Assembly (NCBI RefSeq): GCF_031180885.1
Contig: NZ_JAPSLK010000042.1
Span: 1-64,000, forward strand
Direction of reading: 5' to 3'
Length of the DNA: 64,000 nucleotides
Source of the DNA: Saccharothrix sp.
Lineage (GTDB): Bacteria; Actinomycetota; Actinomycetes; Mycobacteriales; Pseudonocardiaceae
The notes under the pieces were generated by a model. It saw only the letters and a list, made by a program, of their open reading frames with translations, did not search any database and was not told the origin of the DNA. Numbering within the stretch: the stretch's first letter is position 1; every line of letters begins with the position of its first letter. This document shows, one piece after another, positions 25,124 through 33,711 of this stretch. The translations under genes and the position numbers were made by a program.

Positions 25124-25229
25124 CTGGTCTTCCGCGAACGCGAAACGCGAACGCTGAACGCGCAACGCGCAACGCGCAACGCGAACGCGCAACGAGAGTG
25201 CGAACGCGAGTGCGGTCGCGGAAGACCAG
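25124..25229. repeat. Tandem AACGCG-rich repeats enclosed by a 14-bp inverted repeat
   Basis: CTGGTCTTCCGCGA (25124-25137) and its exact reverse complement TCGCGGAAGACCAG (25216-25229) enclose 78 nt of short repeats (variants of GCGCAAC, GCGAACGC, GAACGCGA). It lies between the FAD oxidoreductase stop (25236) and the aspA start (25100). It could be an attenuating structure, a processing site or a miniature mobile element. No coding potential is seen. Confidence 0.75.
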
Positions 25230-25235
25230 GTGGCG

Positions 25236-26519
25236 TCAGCTCCAGCGGTCCTTGGCCTTGTAGTACGCCCCGCCGAACGGCAGGAACCACGCGGTGCCGT
25301 TGTAGAACGGCACGGGCACCTTCGGGAAACCCAAGCCGCGCAACGGGTTCGCCTCCGGCTTGCCGTCCATCATCTCGGCCACCGCCCGGCCCATGTAGGT
25401 GGCCATCTGGACACCGTGACCGCAGTAGCCCATGGAGTAGTACAGACCGTCGATCTCCCCCGCGTGCGGGATGCGGTCCCAGGAGAAGCCGACCATGCCG
25501 CCCCACACGTAGTCGATCCGCACGCCGGCCAGTTGCGGGAAGATCTCCGTCATCTCCCGCTTGAGGATGTCGCCGCTCTTGATGTCCGAAGCCGGGTTGG
25601 AGGGGGCGAAGCGGGCCCGGCCGCCGAAGGCGAGGCGGTTGTCCGGGGTGAGCCGGACGTAGTGGCCCACGTTCTTGTGGGCGACCAGCAGGCGGGCGTT
25701 CGGGATGAGTTCCTTGGCGCGCGCCTCCCCCAGCGGCTCGGTGACGATGACGAAGCTGCCGACGTTGATCAGCCGCTTGCGGAACCACGGCAGCGACTTG
25801 TCGGTGTAGGCGTCGGTGGCCGCCATGACCTGCTTGGCGCGGATGGCGCCGTGCAGGGTCTCCACCAGGAAGCCGCCGCCGGGCAGGCGGGTGAGGCCGG
25901 TGGCGGCGTTGCGCTCGTGGATCTCGGCGCCGGCCCGCTCGGCGGCGTCGGCCAGGCCGCCGACGAACTTGCCCACGTGCAGGCCCGCGCTGAGCGGGTC
26001 GAGCAGGGCGCCGTGGTAGTAGTCCGAGCCGATCTCGGCGCGCAGTTCGCTCTTGCCCAGCACGACCGTCTCGTGACCGAAGTGCTCGGCCAGTTCCCGT
26101 TGCTTGGCCCGCAGGCCCTCGACGTGACTGGCCTTGCAGGCCAGGCCCAGGCGCCCGGAGCGGGTGAAGTCGCAGTCGATCCGCTCCTTCAGCGTCAGCT
26201 CCTCCACGAGGTCCACGGCCTCGCGGAAGGCGTTGTACAGCTCGACCGCGCGCTCGTGGCCGTACCGCTTGCGCGCCTCGCCGGGCGGGATCGTGATGCC
26301 CTGGGTGCACATGCTGCCGTTGCGGCCGGACGCACCGGAGCCGACCTTGTCCTTCTCGACCAGCACCACGGACGCGCCCTTGCGCGCCGCGTGGTAGGCG
26401 GTCGACAGACCGGTGAGGCCGCCGCCGATGACGACCACGTCCGCGCTCTCGGGAAGTGGCTTGCCCGACCGGTCGGGCAGTTGCGGGGCGGTGTCGAGCC
26501 AGTAGGGGATCTGTTTCAT
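25236..26519 (-). CDS. FAD-dependent amine oxidoreductase (DAO/PuuB-like), second copy
   Basis: A 427-residue paralogue of the enzyme at 10141-11415, with the same YWLDTAP leader, FAD motif VVVIGGGLTGLSTAYHAA, VEKDKVGSGASGRNGS, and the C-terminal FAD loop GLYYSMGYCGHGVQ. The product ends GAYYKAKDRWS, against GAYYKFKDLMK in the copy. It probably oxidises a primary or secondary amine, with PuuB-like gamma-glutamylputrescine oxidase as the closest named relative (inference). It starts 19 bp after the HAD gene, so the HAD/FAD pairing is the same as in the first operon. Confidence 0.87.
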   Translation of the reverse strand: MKQIPYWLDTAPQLPDRSGKPLPESADVVVIGGGLTGLSTAYHAARKGASVVLVEKDKVGSGASGRNGSMCTQGITIPPGEARKRYGHERAVELYNAFREAVDLVEELTLKERIDCDFTRSGRLGLACKASHVEGLRAKQRELAEHFGHETVVLGKSELRAEIGSDYYHGALLDPLSAGLHVGKFVGGLADAAERAGAEIHERNAATGLTRLPGGGFLVETLHGAIRAKQVMAATDAYTDKSLPWFRKRLINVGSFVIVTEPLGEARAKELIPNARLLVAHKNVGHYVRLTPDNRLAFGGRARFAPSNPASDIKSGDILKREMTEIFPQLAGVRIDYVWGGMVGFSWDRIPHAGEIDGLYYSMGYCGHGVQMATYMGRAVAEMMDGKPEANPLRGLGFPKVPVPFYNGTAWFLPFGGAYYKAKDRWS

Positions 26520-26538
26520 GGCGGCGGTTCCTCCGGTG

Positions 26539-27204
26539 TCAGCAGCCGAGCAGGGCGGGCAGCCCGGACATGTCGGGCAGCTCGTCGTAGGGCTGGTAGT
26601 CGCTGCTGCCGCGACGGCCGTAGCGGTTGATCCACACGCGGCGCTTCAGGCCGAGGTCCCTGGTGGGGATGTGGTCGTACTCCCAGCCCTGCGCGACGTG
26701 GATCACCTGGCTCGGGTCGACGTCCATGGTCTGGAAGGCGTACTCGAACGTCTGCCGGTCCGGCTTGTACGCCTTGGCCTGCTGCGCGGTGATCACGTAG
26801 TCGAACTCGACGCCGATGTTCTCGACGTTGCGCGCGATGAGGTCGTCGTCGGTGTTGGAGATGATCGCGATCTCGTACTTCTCCTTCAGCGCCCGCAACG
26901 CGTCGGGCACCTCGGGCCAGGGGCCGAAGGTCGGGACGGCCTCGACGAGCGCGTCGCCGTCGGACTCGCGGTACTCCAGGCCGTGCAGCCGCATGGCGTT
27001 GCGCAGGCTGGAGTGCAGGACCTCGTGGTAGGGCCGGTAGGGCTCCAGGACCGCCTGGAACCGCATGACCCGGAAGTCGTCCAGGAACTCGTCGACGTCC
27101 AGCCCGTCGAGGTCCAGCCGGTCGGCCAGCACCTTCAGGGTGGTCGGGGCGAGTTCGAAGTTGATCAAGGTCGCGTAGGCGTCGAAGGTGACGATCTGAC
27201 GCAT
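26539..27204 (-). CDS. HAD-superfamily hydrolase, type II dehalogenase-like, second copy
   Basis: A 221-residue HAD protein. The nucleophile motif is VTFDAYATL (Asp 8), motif II is IISNTDDD, Lys is in AYKPDRQTFEYAF, and the last motif is VAQGWEYDH. As in the copy at 9443-10123, the SSN-x-WD signature of haloacid dehalogenases is replaced, while a YD pair is kept. The two proteins share architecture but differ substantially in sequence. The start ATG 27204 has GAGG upstream and is preferred to the in-frame TTG at 27213. It sits between the aldo-keto reductase and FAD oxidoreductase genes. Confidence 0.8.
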   Translation of the reverse strand: MRQIVTFDAYATLINFELAPTTLKVLADRLDLDGLDVDEFLDDFRVMRFQAVLEPYRPYHEVLHSSLRNAMRLHGLEYRESDGDALVEAVPTFGPWPEVPDALRALKEKYEIAIISNTDDDLIARNVENIGVEFDYVITAQQAKAYKPDRQTFEYAFQTMDVDPSQVIHVAQGWEYDHIPTRDLGLKRRVWINRYGRRGSSDYQPYDELPDMSGLPALLGC

Positions 27205-27222
27205 GGTGTCCAATCCTCTTCC

Positions 27223-28149
27223 TCAGACCACCCGGTCGCCGGGGGTCACGATCTCGTCGAGTGCGGCCAGGTCGGCCTCGGTGGGGGTCCAGCCGGCCGC
27301 CGCCGCGTTGGCGGTGACCTGCGCCGGGGTCATGGCGCCGCTGATGACGGAGCCGACGGCGGGTTGCGCGGCCAGCCCGCCCACGGCGACCTGGAGGACG
27401 GTGAGCCCTCGCTGCGCGCCGTACGCCGTGAGTGCCTCGACGCGGTCCAGTGCCGCGTCGGTGAGCCAGCCCTGCCGCCAGGACAGGCGGCTGCCGGGCG
27501 GTGGCTGCTCTCCCCTGCGGTACTTGCCGGTGAGCAGTCCGTTGGCCAGCGGGTAGTACGGCAGCAGGCCGATGCCCAGGCTCAGGCACGTGGGCGTGAG
27601 TTCGGCTTCCACGCCGCGGTCGAGCAGGTGGTAGCGCGCCTGGGTGCTCACGAAACCGGTGCGGAGCCGGTCGGCGGGCAGGTTGGAGCAGCCGATGTGG
27701 CGCACCTTGCCTTCCCGCACCAGTTCCTCCAGCGCCGCCACGGTGTCCTCGATCGGGGTCACGCCGTCGGGCTCGTGGTACTGGTACAGGTCGATCCAGT
27801 CGGTGCCGAGCCGGTCCAGCGACGCCTCCACCGCGTGCCGGACGTACCGGCGGGAGCCGCGCGGGCCGTGGCGGTCGTCCTCCTCGCTCATCCGCATGCC
27901 GAACTTGGTCGCGAGGACGACCTCGTCGCGGCGTCCCTTGAGCGCGGCGCCGAGCAGCCGTTCGCTGGAGCCGCGCCCGTTCTCGCCGCCGTACACGTCC
28001 GCGGTGTCGAACAGCGTGATGCCCGCGTCCAGTGCGGCGTGGACGACCGCCGCGGTCGCGTCCCGGTCGAGGCGGGAGCCGAAGTTGTTGCCGCCCAACC
28101 CGACCACGGAGACGGTGGGACCGCGTTCGCCCAGCGTGCGGTACCTCAT
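27223..28149 (-). CDS. Aldo/keto reductase
   Basis: A 308-residue AKR. The catalytic tetrad is recognisable: Asp and Tyr in LFDTADVYGGENG, Lys in VVLATKFG, and His in LYQYHEPD. The NADPH-binding end (SVISGAMTPAQVTANAAA) is present. It probably reduces an aldehyde or ketone, for example to remove excess aldehyde made by the amine oxidases in the same operon (inference). Its ATG overlaps the aldehyde dehydrogenase stop (ATGA), which indicates coupled translation. Confidence 0.88.
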   Translation of the reverse strand: MRYRTLGERGPTVSVVGLGGNNFGSRLDRDATAAVVHAALDAGITLFDTADVYGGENGRGSSERLLGAALKGRRDEVVLATKFGMRMSEEDDRHGPRGSRRYVRHAVEASLDRLGTDWIDLYQYHEPDGVTPIEDTVAALEELVREGKVRHIGCSNLPADRLRTGFVSTQARYHLLDRGVEAELTPTCLSLGIGLLPYYPLANGLLTGKYRRGEQPPPGSRLSWRQGWLTDAALDRVEALTAYGAQRGLTVLQVAVGGLAAQPAVGSVISGAMTPAQVTANAAAAGWTPTEADLAALDEIVTPGDRVV

Positions 28150-29594
28150 GCGCCGTTCCCGAACCCGATGCAGACGTTCTTGGTCTGGGTGTAGCTCGCC
28201 AGCGCCTCCAGGCCCTTCTCCCGGCCCCAGCCGCTGTGCTTGTAGCCGCCGAAGGGCAGCTCCACGCCGGTGCCGACGCCGATGGCGTTGACGTTGACCT
28301 GGCCGGCGCGGATGCCGTGCGCCATCCGCAGGGCCTTGTCGATGTCGCGCGTCCACACGTACGACGACAGGCCGTACGGGCTGTCGTTGGCGATCTCCAG
28401 CGCCTCCTCGACGTCGTCGAACCCGATGACGGTCACGACGGGGCCGAAGATCTCCTCGCGGGCGACGCGGTCCTGGTTCGTCAGTCCGGAAAGGACGGTC
28501 GGCGCGATGTAGTACCCGTTGCGCAGCGCCGGGTCCGCGGGTGCGCCGCCGCCCGCCCGGACTGTCGCGCCCTCCGCGCGGGCCAGGTCCAGGTACCCCT
28601 GGACGCGGTCGCGCTGGCGTGCCGAGACGAGCGGCCCGACGTCCGGGTCGGTGGATCCGGGACCCACCCGCAGGGCGGCCGCGTGGGCCGCCAGCCGGTC
28701 CAGGAACTCCTCCGCGCCGCGCTGCAGCAGCAGCCGCGTCCCGGCCGAGCAGGTCTGGCCCGCGTTGCCGAACGCCGAGGCGGCGACGGCGCCCAGCGCC
28801 AGGTCGAAGTCGGCGTCGGCGAACACGACGACCGGCGACTTGCCGCCCAGCTCCACGACGGAGGGCACGACGTTCGCCGCGGCGGCCTGGGCGACCTTGA
28901 TCCCGGTGGCCACCGACCCGGTGAACGTCACCTGGTCGATGCCGGGGTGCCCGGCCAGCGCCGCGCCGGTCTCGCCGTCGCCGGGCACGACGTTGAGCAC
29001 ACCCGGCGGCAGGCCGCAGTCCAGCGCGATCCGGCCGATCTCCAACGGTGTCAGCGGGGCTTCCGGTGACGGCTTGAGCACCACCGTGCAGCCCGCCGCC
29101 AGCGCGGGAGCGCTGCCCCGCGCGGTGTTCTGCAGCGGGTAGTTGAACGGGATGATCTGCCCGGACACGCCGATCGGCTCCCGGACGGTGTAGTCGATCA
29201 GCCCCGGTCCCAGCGGGATGGTGGCGCCGCCCAGCTTGTCCGCGGTGCCCGCGTAGAACTCGAAGTACCGCGCGGCGGCTTCGACGTCGGCCCTGGCCTG
29301 CCGCAGCGGCTTGCCCACGTCGAGGCTCTCCAGCCGCGCCAGCCGCTCGCCCTCGCCCCGGATCGCCTCGGCGATGCGGTGCAGCAGCCGGCCGCGGTCC
29401 GCGGCACGCATGCCCGCCCACTCGGCAGCGGTGAACGCGGCGCGCGCGGCGGCGACCGCGGAGTCCACGTCCGCCTTGCCCGCCAGGGAGACTTCGGCGA
29501 TCGGTTCGCCCAGCGCCGGGTCCACGACGGTGAAGGTGCGACCGTCGGCCGCGGGCACCCGCTTGCCGTCGATCAGCAGTTCGGTCTCCTTCAT
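28146..29594 (-). CDS. NAD(P)-dependent aldehyde dehydrogenase
   Basis: A 482-residue ALDH. The cofactor site includes IIPFNYPLQNTARGSAPALAA, the base is in VELGGKSP, and the catalytic Cys is in GQTCSAGTR. It is closer to betaine-aldehyde/aminobutyraldehyde dehydrogenases (PuuC/GbsA-like) than to the GabD-like pair at 18273 and 39051. It likely oxidises the amino-aldehyde produced by the oxidases or transaminase of this operon. Its start overlaps the deacylase stop, and its stop overlaps the AKR start. Confidence 0.9.
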   Translation of the reverse strand: MKETELLIDGKRVPAADGRTFTVVDPALGEPIAEVSLAGKADVDSAVAAARAAFTAAEWAGMRAADRGRLLHRIAEAIRGEGERLARLESLDVGKPLRQARADVEAAARYFEFYAGTADKLGGATIPLGPGLIDYTVREPIGVSGQIIPFNYPLQNTARGSAPALAAGCTVVLKPSPEAPLTPLEIGRIALDCGLPPGVLNVVPGDGETGAALAGHPGIDQVTFTGSVATGIKVAQAAAANVVPSVVELGGKSPVVVFADADFDLALGAVAASAFGNAGQTCSAGTRLLLQRGAEEFLDRLAAHAAALRVGPGSTDPDVGPLVSARQRDRVQGYLDLARAEGATVRAGGGAPADPALRNGYYIAPTVLSGLTNQDRVAREEIFGPVVTVIGFDDVEEALEIANDSPYGLSSYVWTRDIDKALRMAHGIRAGQVNVNAIGVGTGVELPFGGYKHSGWGREKGLEALASYTQTKNVCIGFGNGA

Positions 29595-30544
29595 GGCTTG
29601 ATCTCGCCTTCCACCGCGCCGAAGATCACGACCTCGTCGCCGGGGCGCACGGTGCGGATGCGGCGCACCCACAGCACGATGCCGTCCCAGTCGGCGCGGA
29701 CCTCTTCGAGCGTGTTGCCGTAGTGGTCCACGACCTGCCCGATCAGGTCGCCTTCCTTGCAGGTCTCGCCCGGCTCGGCGTGGCTGACGAAGAAGCCGCC
29801 GGCGGCGGAGCGGGCGAACGTGCCCGAGACGGCCGTGTAGACCTCCCGCAGCTCCACCTCGCCGTCGATCATCTTGAGGCTGCGCAGGATGTTGCGGATC
29901 GAGTGCATGTGCCGCTCGACGTTGGCCTCGCGGTACGTCGCGCCGCCGCACTCGATGGTGATGGCGGGCTTGCCGGCCTCCAGGACCGGGTGGCGGACCG
30001 TGCCGCCCCACTTGCCGCCCTTCCAGACCAGTTCGTGTCCGGCCGCGAGGGCGATGTCCGTGGCCAGGTCCTCGTAACCGCCCTGGAGGATGACCAGCGG
30101 GGCGATCTCGCCGTAGGCGCCACCGGTGTGCAGGTCCACCACGGCGTCGACGGCGGGGACGACCCGCTCGACGAAGGTGGCGGCCAGGCGCTGCGAGTAG
30201 GAGCCCTCCGGGTCGCCGGGGAAGATCCGGTTGAGGTTCAGGTGGTCGATGCCGCTCGCGCGGGCCGCCGCCTCGAAGGCCGGGGTGTTCAGGCACGGGA
30301 TGCCCACGACCGTGCCGCGCAGGGTGGCGGGGTCGATCTCGGCGAGCACGCGCCGGATGGCCTCCTGGCCGTCGTACTCGTCGCCGTGCACGCCCGCGTC
30401 CACGCACAGGACCCGCCCGTCCTGCGCGCCGTTGACGACGATCAGCGGAATGCCCAGCTCCACGCCGTAACTGCTGGTGCCGACCGGGATCAGGCCCTGG
30501 GCGCGCTCACCCGGAGGGACGGTCAGCGGACCGATGGAGTACAT
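29591..30544 (-). CDS. AstE/aspartoacylase-family zinc deacylase (first copy)
   Basis: A 317-residue zinc carboxypeptidase-like amidohydrolase. The zinc motif H-x-x-E is in AGVHGDEYDG, the third ligand in DLHTGGAYGE, and the catalytic Glu in ITIECGG. This family (succinylglutamate desuccinylase, aspartoacylase, N-acetyl-diaminobutyrate deacetylase DoeB) removes acyl groups from amino acids or diamines. In this operon it could release an acyl group from an N-acylated amine (inference). The C-terminal beta domain includes VDHYGNTLEEV and VRPGDEVVIFG. The start is ATG 30544; its stop overlaps the ALDH start. Confidence 0.85.
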   Translation of the reverse strand: MYSIGPLTVPPGERAQGLIPVGTSSYGVELGIPLIVVNGAQDGRVLCVDAGVHGDEYDGQEAIRRVLAEIDPATLRGTVVGIPCLNTPAFEAAARASGIDHLNLNRIFPGDPEGSYSQRLAATFVERVVPAVDAVVDLHTGGAYGEIAPLVILQGGYEDLATDIALAAGHELVWKGGKWGGTVRHPVLEAGKPAITIECGGATYREANVERHMHSIRNILRSLKMIDGEVELREVYTAVSGTFARSAAGGFFVSHAEPGETCKEGDLIGQVVDHYGNTLEEVRADWDGIVLWVRRIRTVRPGDEVVIFGAVEGEIKP

Positions 30545-30575
30545 GCGCGTTCCTTTCGTGGGTGGCGTGGGGACA

Positions 30576-31940
30576 TCAGCGGGTCAGTGCGCGCGAGGCC
30601 TCGTCGAGCGTGTCGGCGATGATCTCGACGATGCGGTCGAGCAGCGGCCGGTCGCTGATCAGCGGTGGCGCGATCTGCAGCAGCGGCGCCGCGCGGTTGT
30701 AGACCCTGGCGAGCAGCCCGGCGTCGCGCATCCGGCGTGGGATCAGGTCGACGACGAGCGCCTGGCGCGCCGCGTCGGAGAAGCCGCCGTCGGGCAGGTC
30801 GCCGGCCAACTGGACGGCGTGGAAGAACCCGGCGCCGCGGACGTCGGCCACGATCGGCAGCCCGGCCAGCGACTTCATGCCGTTCGCGAGCCCGCCTTCC
30901 AGTGCGCGGACGTTCGCCAAGACCTGGTCGCGTTCCATGATCTCGATGGTGCGCAACGAGATCGCGGCGCACAGCGGGTGCCCGCCGAAGGTGTAGCCGT
31001 GGTTGAGCACCGCGCCCGGCCGGTTGACCACCTCGGCGACCCGCTGCCCGACCAGCGTGGCGCCCATCGGGGCGCAGCCCGCGGTGATGCCCTTGGCGAC
31101 CGTGATCAGGTCGGGCGCGGCGCCGTAGCGGTCGCCGCCGAACCACTCCCCGAGCCGCCCGAAGCCGGTGATCACCTCGTCGGCGACGAGCAGGAAGCCG
31201 TACCGGTCGGCGAGCGCCCGCAGGCCCGGCCAGTAGCCCTCCGGCGGCGTGATGCAGCCACCGCGGTTCTGCACCGGCTCCGCGATGAGCATCGCGATCG
31301 TCTCCGGCCCTTCGGCCAGCACGGTGTCCTCGATCTCGGCGAGCAGGTGCGCGGTGAACACGGCGTCGTCCGCCATCTCGGGCGCCAGGCCGTGGCGGTT
31401 GGTGTTGGACACGAACCTGGTGTCGATCGCGGGCGGGCCGTACGGCTCGGTGAGGCCGGGGTCGTCGGTGAACGACAGGGCGCCGACGGTCAGGCCGTGG
31501 TAGGCGCTGTGCCGGGCCAGGACCTTGGTGCGCCCCGGCTCACCGCGCAGCGCGTGGTACCGGCGGGTGATCTTCCACGCGGTCTCCACGGCTTCGGCGC
31601 CGCCGCTGGAGAAGAACGCGTGCTCGACGCCCGCGGGCGCCAGCCCGGCCAGCCGCTCGGCCAGCTCGATGGCCGCCGGGTGGGCCGAGGCCGACCACAG
31701 CGGGCTGTAGGACAGCTCGCGGAGCTGCTTGCCCGCCGCCTCGGCGATCTCGTCGGCGTAGGAGTGGCCGAGCTGGCAGCAGTACAGCCCGGACAGCCCG
31801 TCGATGTAGCGGGTGCCGTCGTCGTCGCGGACGTACGGCCCCTCCCCGCCGCGGACCACGAAGACGCCCTCACCCGAGCCGTTCGACGTCATGTTGAGCA
31901 GCAGGTGCTTGGCCGCGGTCGCCGCCAGTCCGGTGGTCAT
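30576..31940 (-). CDS. Class III (omega-amine) aminotransferase
   Basis: A 454-residue PLP transaminase. The PLP lysine is in LITVAKGITAG, the cofactor Asp in VADEVITGFGR, and the substrate pocket motif in GLSGLYCCQLGHS. It resembles omega-amino acid/diamine:pyruvate transaminases. It probably moves the terminal amino group of the imported or deacylated compound to pyruvate or 2-oxoglutarate, giving an aldehyde for the ALDH (inference). Its ATG overlaps the permease stop (ATGA). Confidence 0.9.
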   Translation of the reverse strand: MTTGLAATAAKHLLLNMTSNGSGEGVFVVRGGEGPYVRDDDGTRYIDGLSGLYCCQLGHSYADEIAEAAGKQLRELSYSPLWSASAHPAAIELAERLAGLAPAGVEHAFFSSGGAEAVETAWKITRRYHALRGEPGRTKVLARHSAYHGLTVGALSFTDDPGLTEPYGPPAIDTRFVSNTNRHGLAPEMADDAVFTAHLLAEIEDTVLAEGPETIAMLIAEPVQNRGGCITPPEGYWPGLRALADRYGFLLVADEVITGFGRLGEWFGGDRYGAAPDLITVAKGITAGCAPMGATLVGQRVAEVVNRPGAVLNHGYTFGGHPLCAAISLRTIEIMERDQVLANVRALEGGLANGMKSLAGLPIVADVRGAGFFHAVQLAGDLPDGGFSDAARQALVVDLIPRRMRDAGLLARVYNRAAPLLQIAPPLISDRPLLDRIVEIIADTLDEASRALTR

Positions 31941-32794
31941 TTCGGCTCACCTCCCGCCGGGACACCGGTTTCCACCGGCAGCAGACCGCCCTGCTTGCCC
32001 GTGCCGAACCTGCGCAACAGGGCGACCAGCCCCAGCGCGACCAGCGCGACGGCGATGAGCAGCGCGGCCACGGCGGTGACCGACGGGTCGACGTCGAACT
32101 GCAGGACGTTGAACACCTGCACGGGCAGCGTGATCGTGTCCACAGAGGACAGGAACTGGGAGATGAAGAACTCGTCGAAGCTGGTGATGAAGGAGAAGAT
32201 CGCCGCGGCGATCACACCGGGAGCGGCCAGCGGGAACGTGATCCGCCGCGCGATGGTGAGCCGGCCCGCGCCCATGCTGGCGGCGGCGTCCTCCAGCCGT
32301 TCGTCGATCCCCTTCAGCGTCGCCATCAGGATCATCACCGCGATCGGGGTGGCGAGCACGGTGTGGCCGAGCGCGATCGCGATCGGGCTGCCGAGCATCG
32401 CCGCCGGTTCGAACAGCAGGAACAACCCCAGCGCGACGACCACCTGCGGGATCACCAGCGGCGCCAGCACCAGGCCGTAGACCGCCGACCGCAGCGGGAG
32501 GTCGCTGCGGACCAGGGCGATCGCGGCCATCATGCCGAGCACCACCGAGAACACCGTGGTCAGCGCGGCGACCGTGGCGCTGAGCGCGAGCGCGGCGGGC
32601 CACTTGCTGCCGTCGGCGAACAACTGCTGGTACCAGGTCAGCGTCCACGACTCGGGCGGGAACGAGCCGAGGGCGTCACTGCCGAACGACGTCACCAGGA
32701 TGAGCACGATCGGCAGTCCCAGGAACACCAGGACCAGCAACGAGATGACGCCGAGCACCAGGCGTCCCGCCACGCTGTCGCGCAACCCGATCAT
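31937..32794 (-). CDS. Polyamine-type ABC transporter permease (PotC-like)
   Basis: A 285-residue permease with six predicted helices (first GRLVLGVISLLVLVFLGLPI). The EAA loop is EDAAASMGAGRLTIARRITFPL, typical of PotC/PotI, followed by SFDEFFISQFL. It starts within the stop of the PotB-like gene, and its stop overlaps the aminotransferase start. It forms the membrane channel together with the PotB-like partner for import of a cationic, polyamine-like substrate. Confidence 0.9.
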   Translation of the reverse strand: MIGLRDSVAGRLVLGVISLLVLVFLGLPIVLILVTSFGSDALGSFPPESWTLTWYQQLFADGSKWPAALALSATVAALTTVFSVVLGMMAAIALVRSDLPLRSAVYGLVLAPLVIPQVVVALGLFLLFEPAAMLGSPIAIALGHTVLATPIAVMILMATLKGIDERLEDAAASMGAGRLTIARRITFPLAAPGVIAAAIFSFITSFDEFFISQFLSSVDTITLPVQVFNVLQFDVDPSVTAVAALLIAVALVALGLVALLRRFGTGKQGGLLPVETGVPAGGEPK

Positions 32795-33708
32795 GCTCCA
32801 CCCCGGTTCTTCGCGGCCTCGCTCACGCTCTTCACCAGCCGCAGCGACAACAGTCCGGCGAAGGTGAGGAGCAGCAGGATCACGCCGAGAGCGGAGGCGC
32901 CGTTCCACTGGTTGTTCTTCATGACCTGCTCGTCGATCAGCGAGGCGACCATCGTCTGCTTCGGACCACCCATCAGCGCGGGCGTCAGGTAGTAGCCCAG
33001 GCACAGGATGAAGCTCAGGATCCCGGCGTTGACCAGGCCGGGGGCCACCAGCGGCAGGTAGACGCGGAAGAACGTGACGAGCCGGCCCGCGCCCATGCTC
33101 GCCGCCGCCGCGATCAACCCGCGGTCGACGCCGCGCATCACCGCGTACAGCAGCAGCACGGTGTAGGGCAGCATCACCGACGTCGTGCCGATGACCACGC
33201 CGAGTTCGTTGTACAGCAACTGGAACGGGGCGCCGGGCACGTGCAGCGCCACCAGCGTCTCGTTCACCAGGCCGTGGTCGCCGAGCAGGATGATCCAGCC
33301 GTAGGTGCGGACCAGGGCGCTGATGAAGTGCGGCACGACGACCACCAGCATCACCAGACCGGCCCAGATCGGTCGCAGCCGGGTGATCCAGTAGGCCAGC
33401 AGGAACCCGACGACCAAACTGATCGCCGACGTCTCCGCGGAGATCCGCAGCGTGATGAGCAGGATGTCCAGGCTCGTGCCGCTGAGGGCGTCGGCGTACC
33501 AGTGCAGCGTGAACCCGCCGTCCTCGTCCTTCAGGCTGAGCAGGAGGGTGCTGAAGATGGGGTACACGAACAGCACCAGCAGGTACACGACGACCGGCGT
33601 GGCGTTGAGCAACCCGAAGCGGGTGCGGCGGCCGGACAGCCGGCGGCGCCACCCACCGGTGGCAGCGGCGGCGACCACCGGTTCCGGTGGAGGGGCGAGG
33701 ACGGCCAC
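32791..33708 (-). CDS. Polyamine-type ABC transporter permease (PotB-like)
   Basis: A 305-residue permease. A ~30-residue cytoplasmic N-terminus is followed by six helices (first PVVVYLLVLFVYPIFSTLLL). The EAA loop AAAASMGAGRLVTFFRVYLPL matches PotB/PotH. Its GTG start lies 3 nt beyond the PotA-like stop, so translation is probably coupled. The encoded importer fits uptake of positively charged amines. Confidence 0.88.
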   Translation of the reverse strand: MAVLAPPPEPVVAAAATGGWRRRLSGRRTRFGLLNATPVVVYLLVLFVYPIFSTLLLSLKDEDGGFTLHWYADALSGTSLDILLITLRISAETSAISLVVGFLLAYWITRLRPIWAGLVMLVVVVPHFISALVRTYGWIILLGDHGLVNETLVALHVPGAPFQLLYNELGVVIGTTSVMLPYTVLLLYAVMRGVDRGLIAAAASMGAGRLVTFFRVYLPLVAPGLVNAGILSFILCLGYYLTPALMGGPKQTMVASLIDEQVMKNNQWNGASALGVILLLLTFAGLLSLRLVKSVSEAAKNRGGA

Positions 33709-33711
33709 GGC

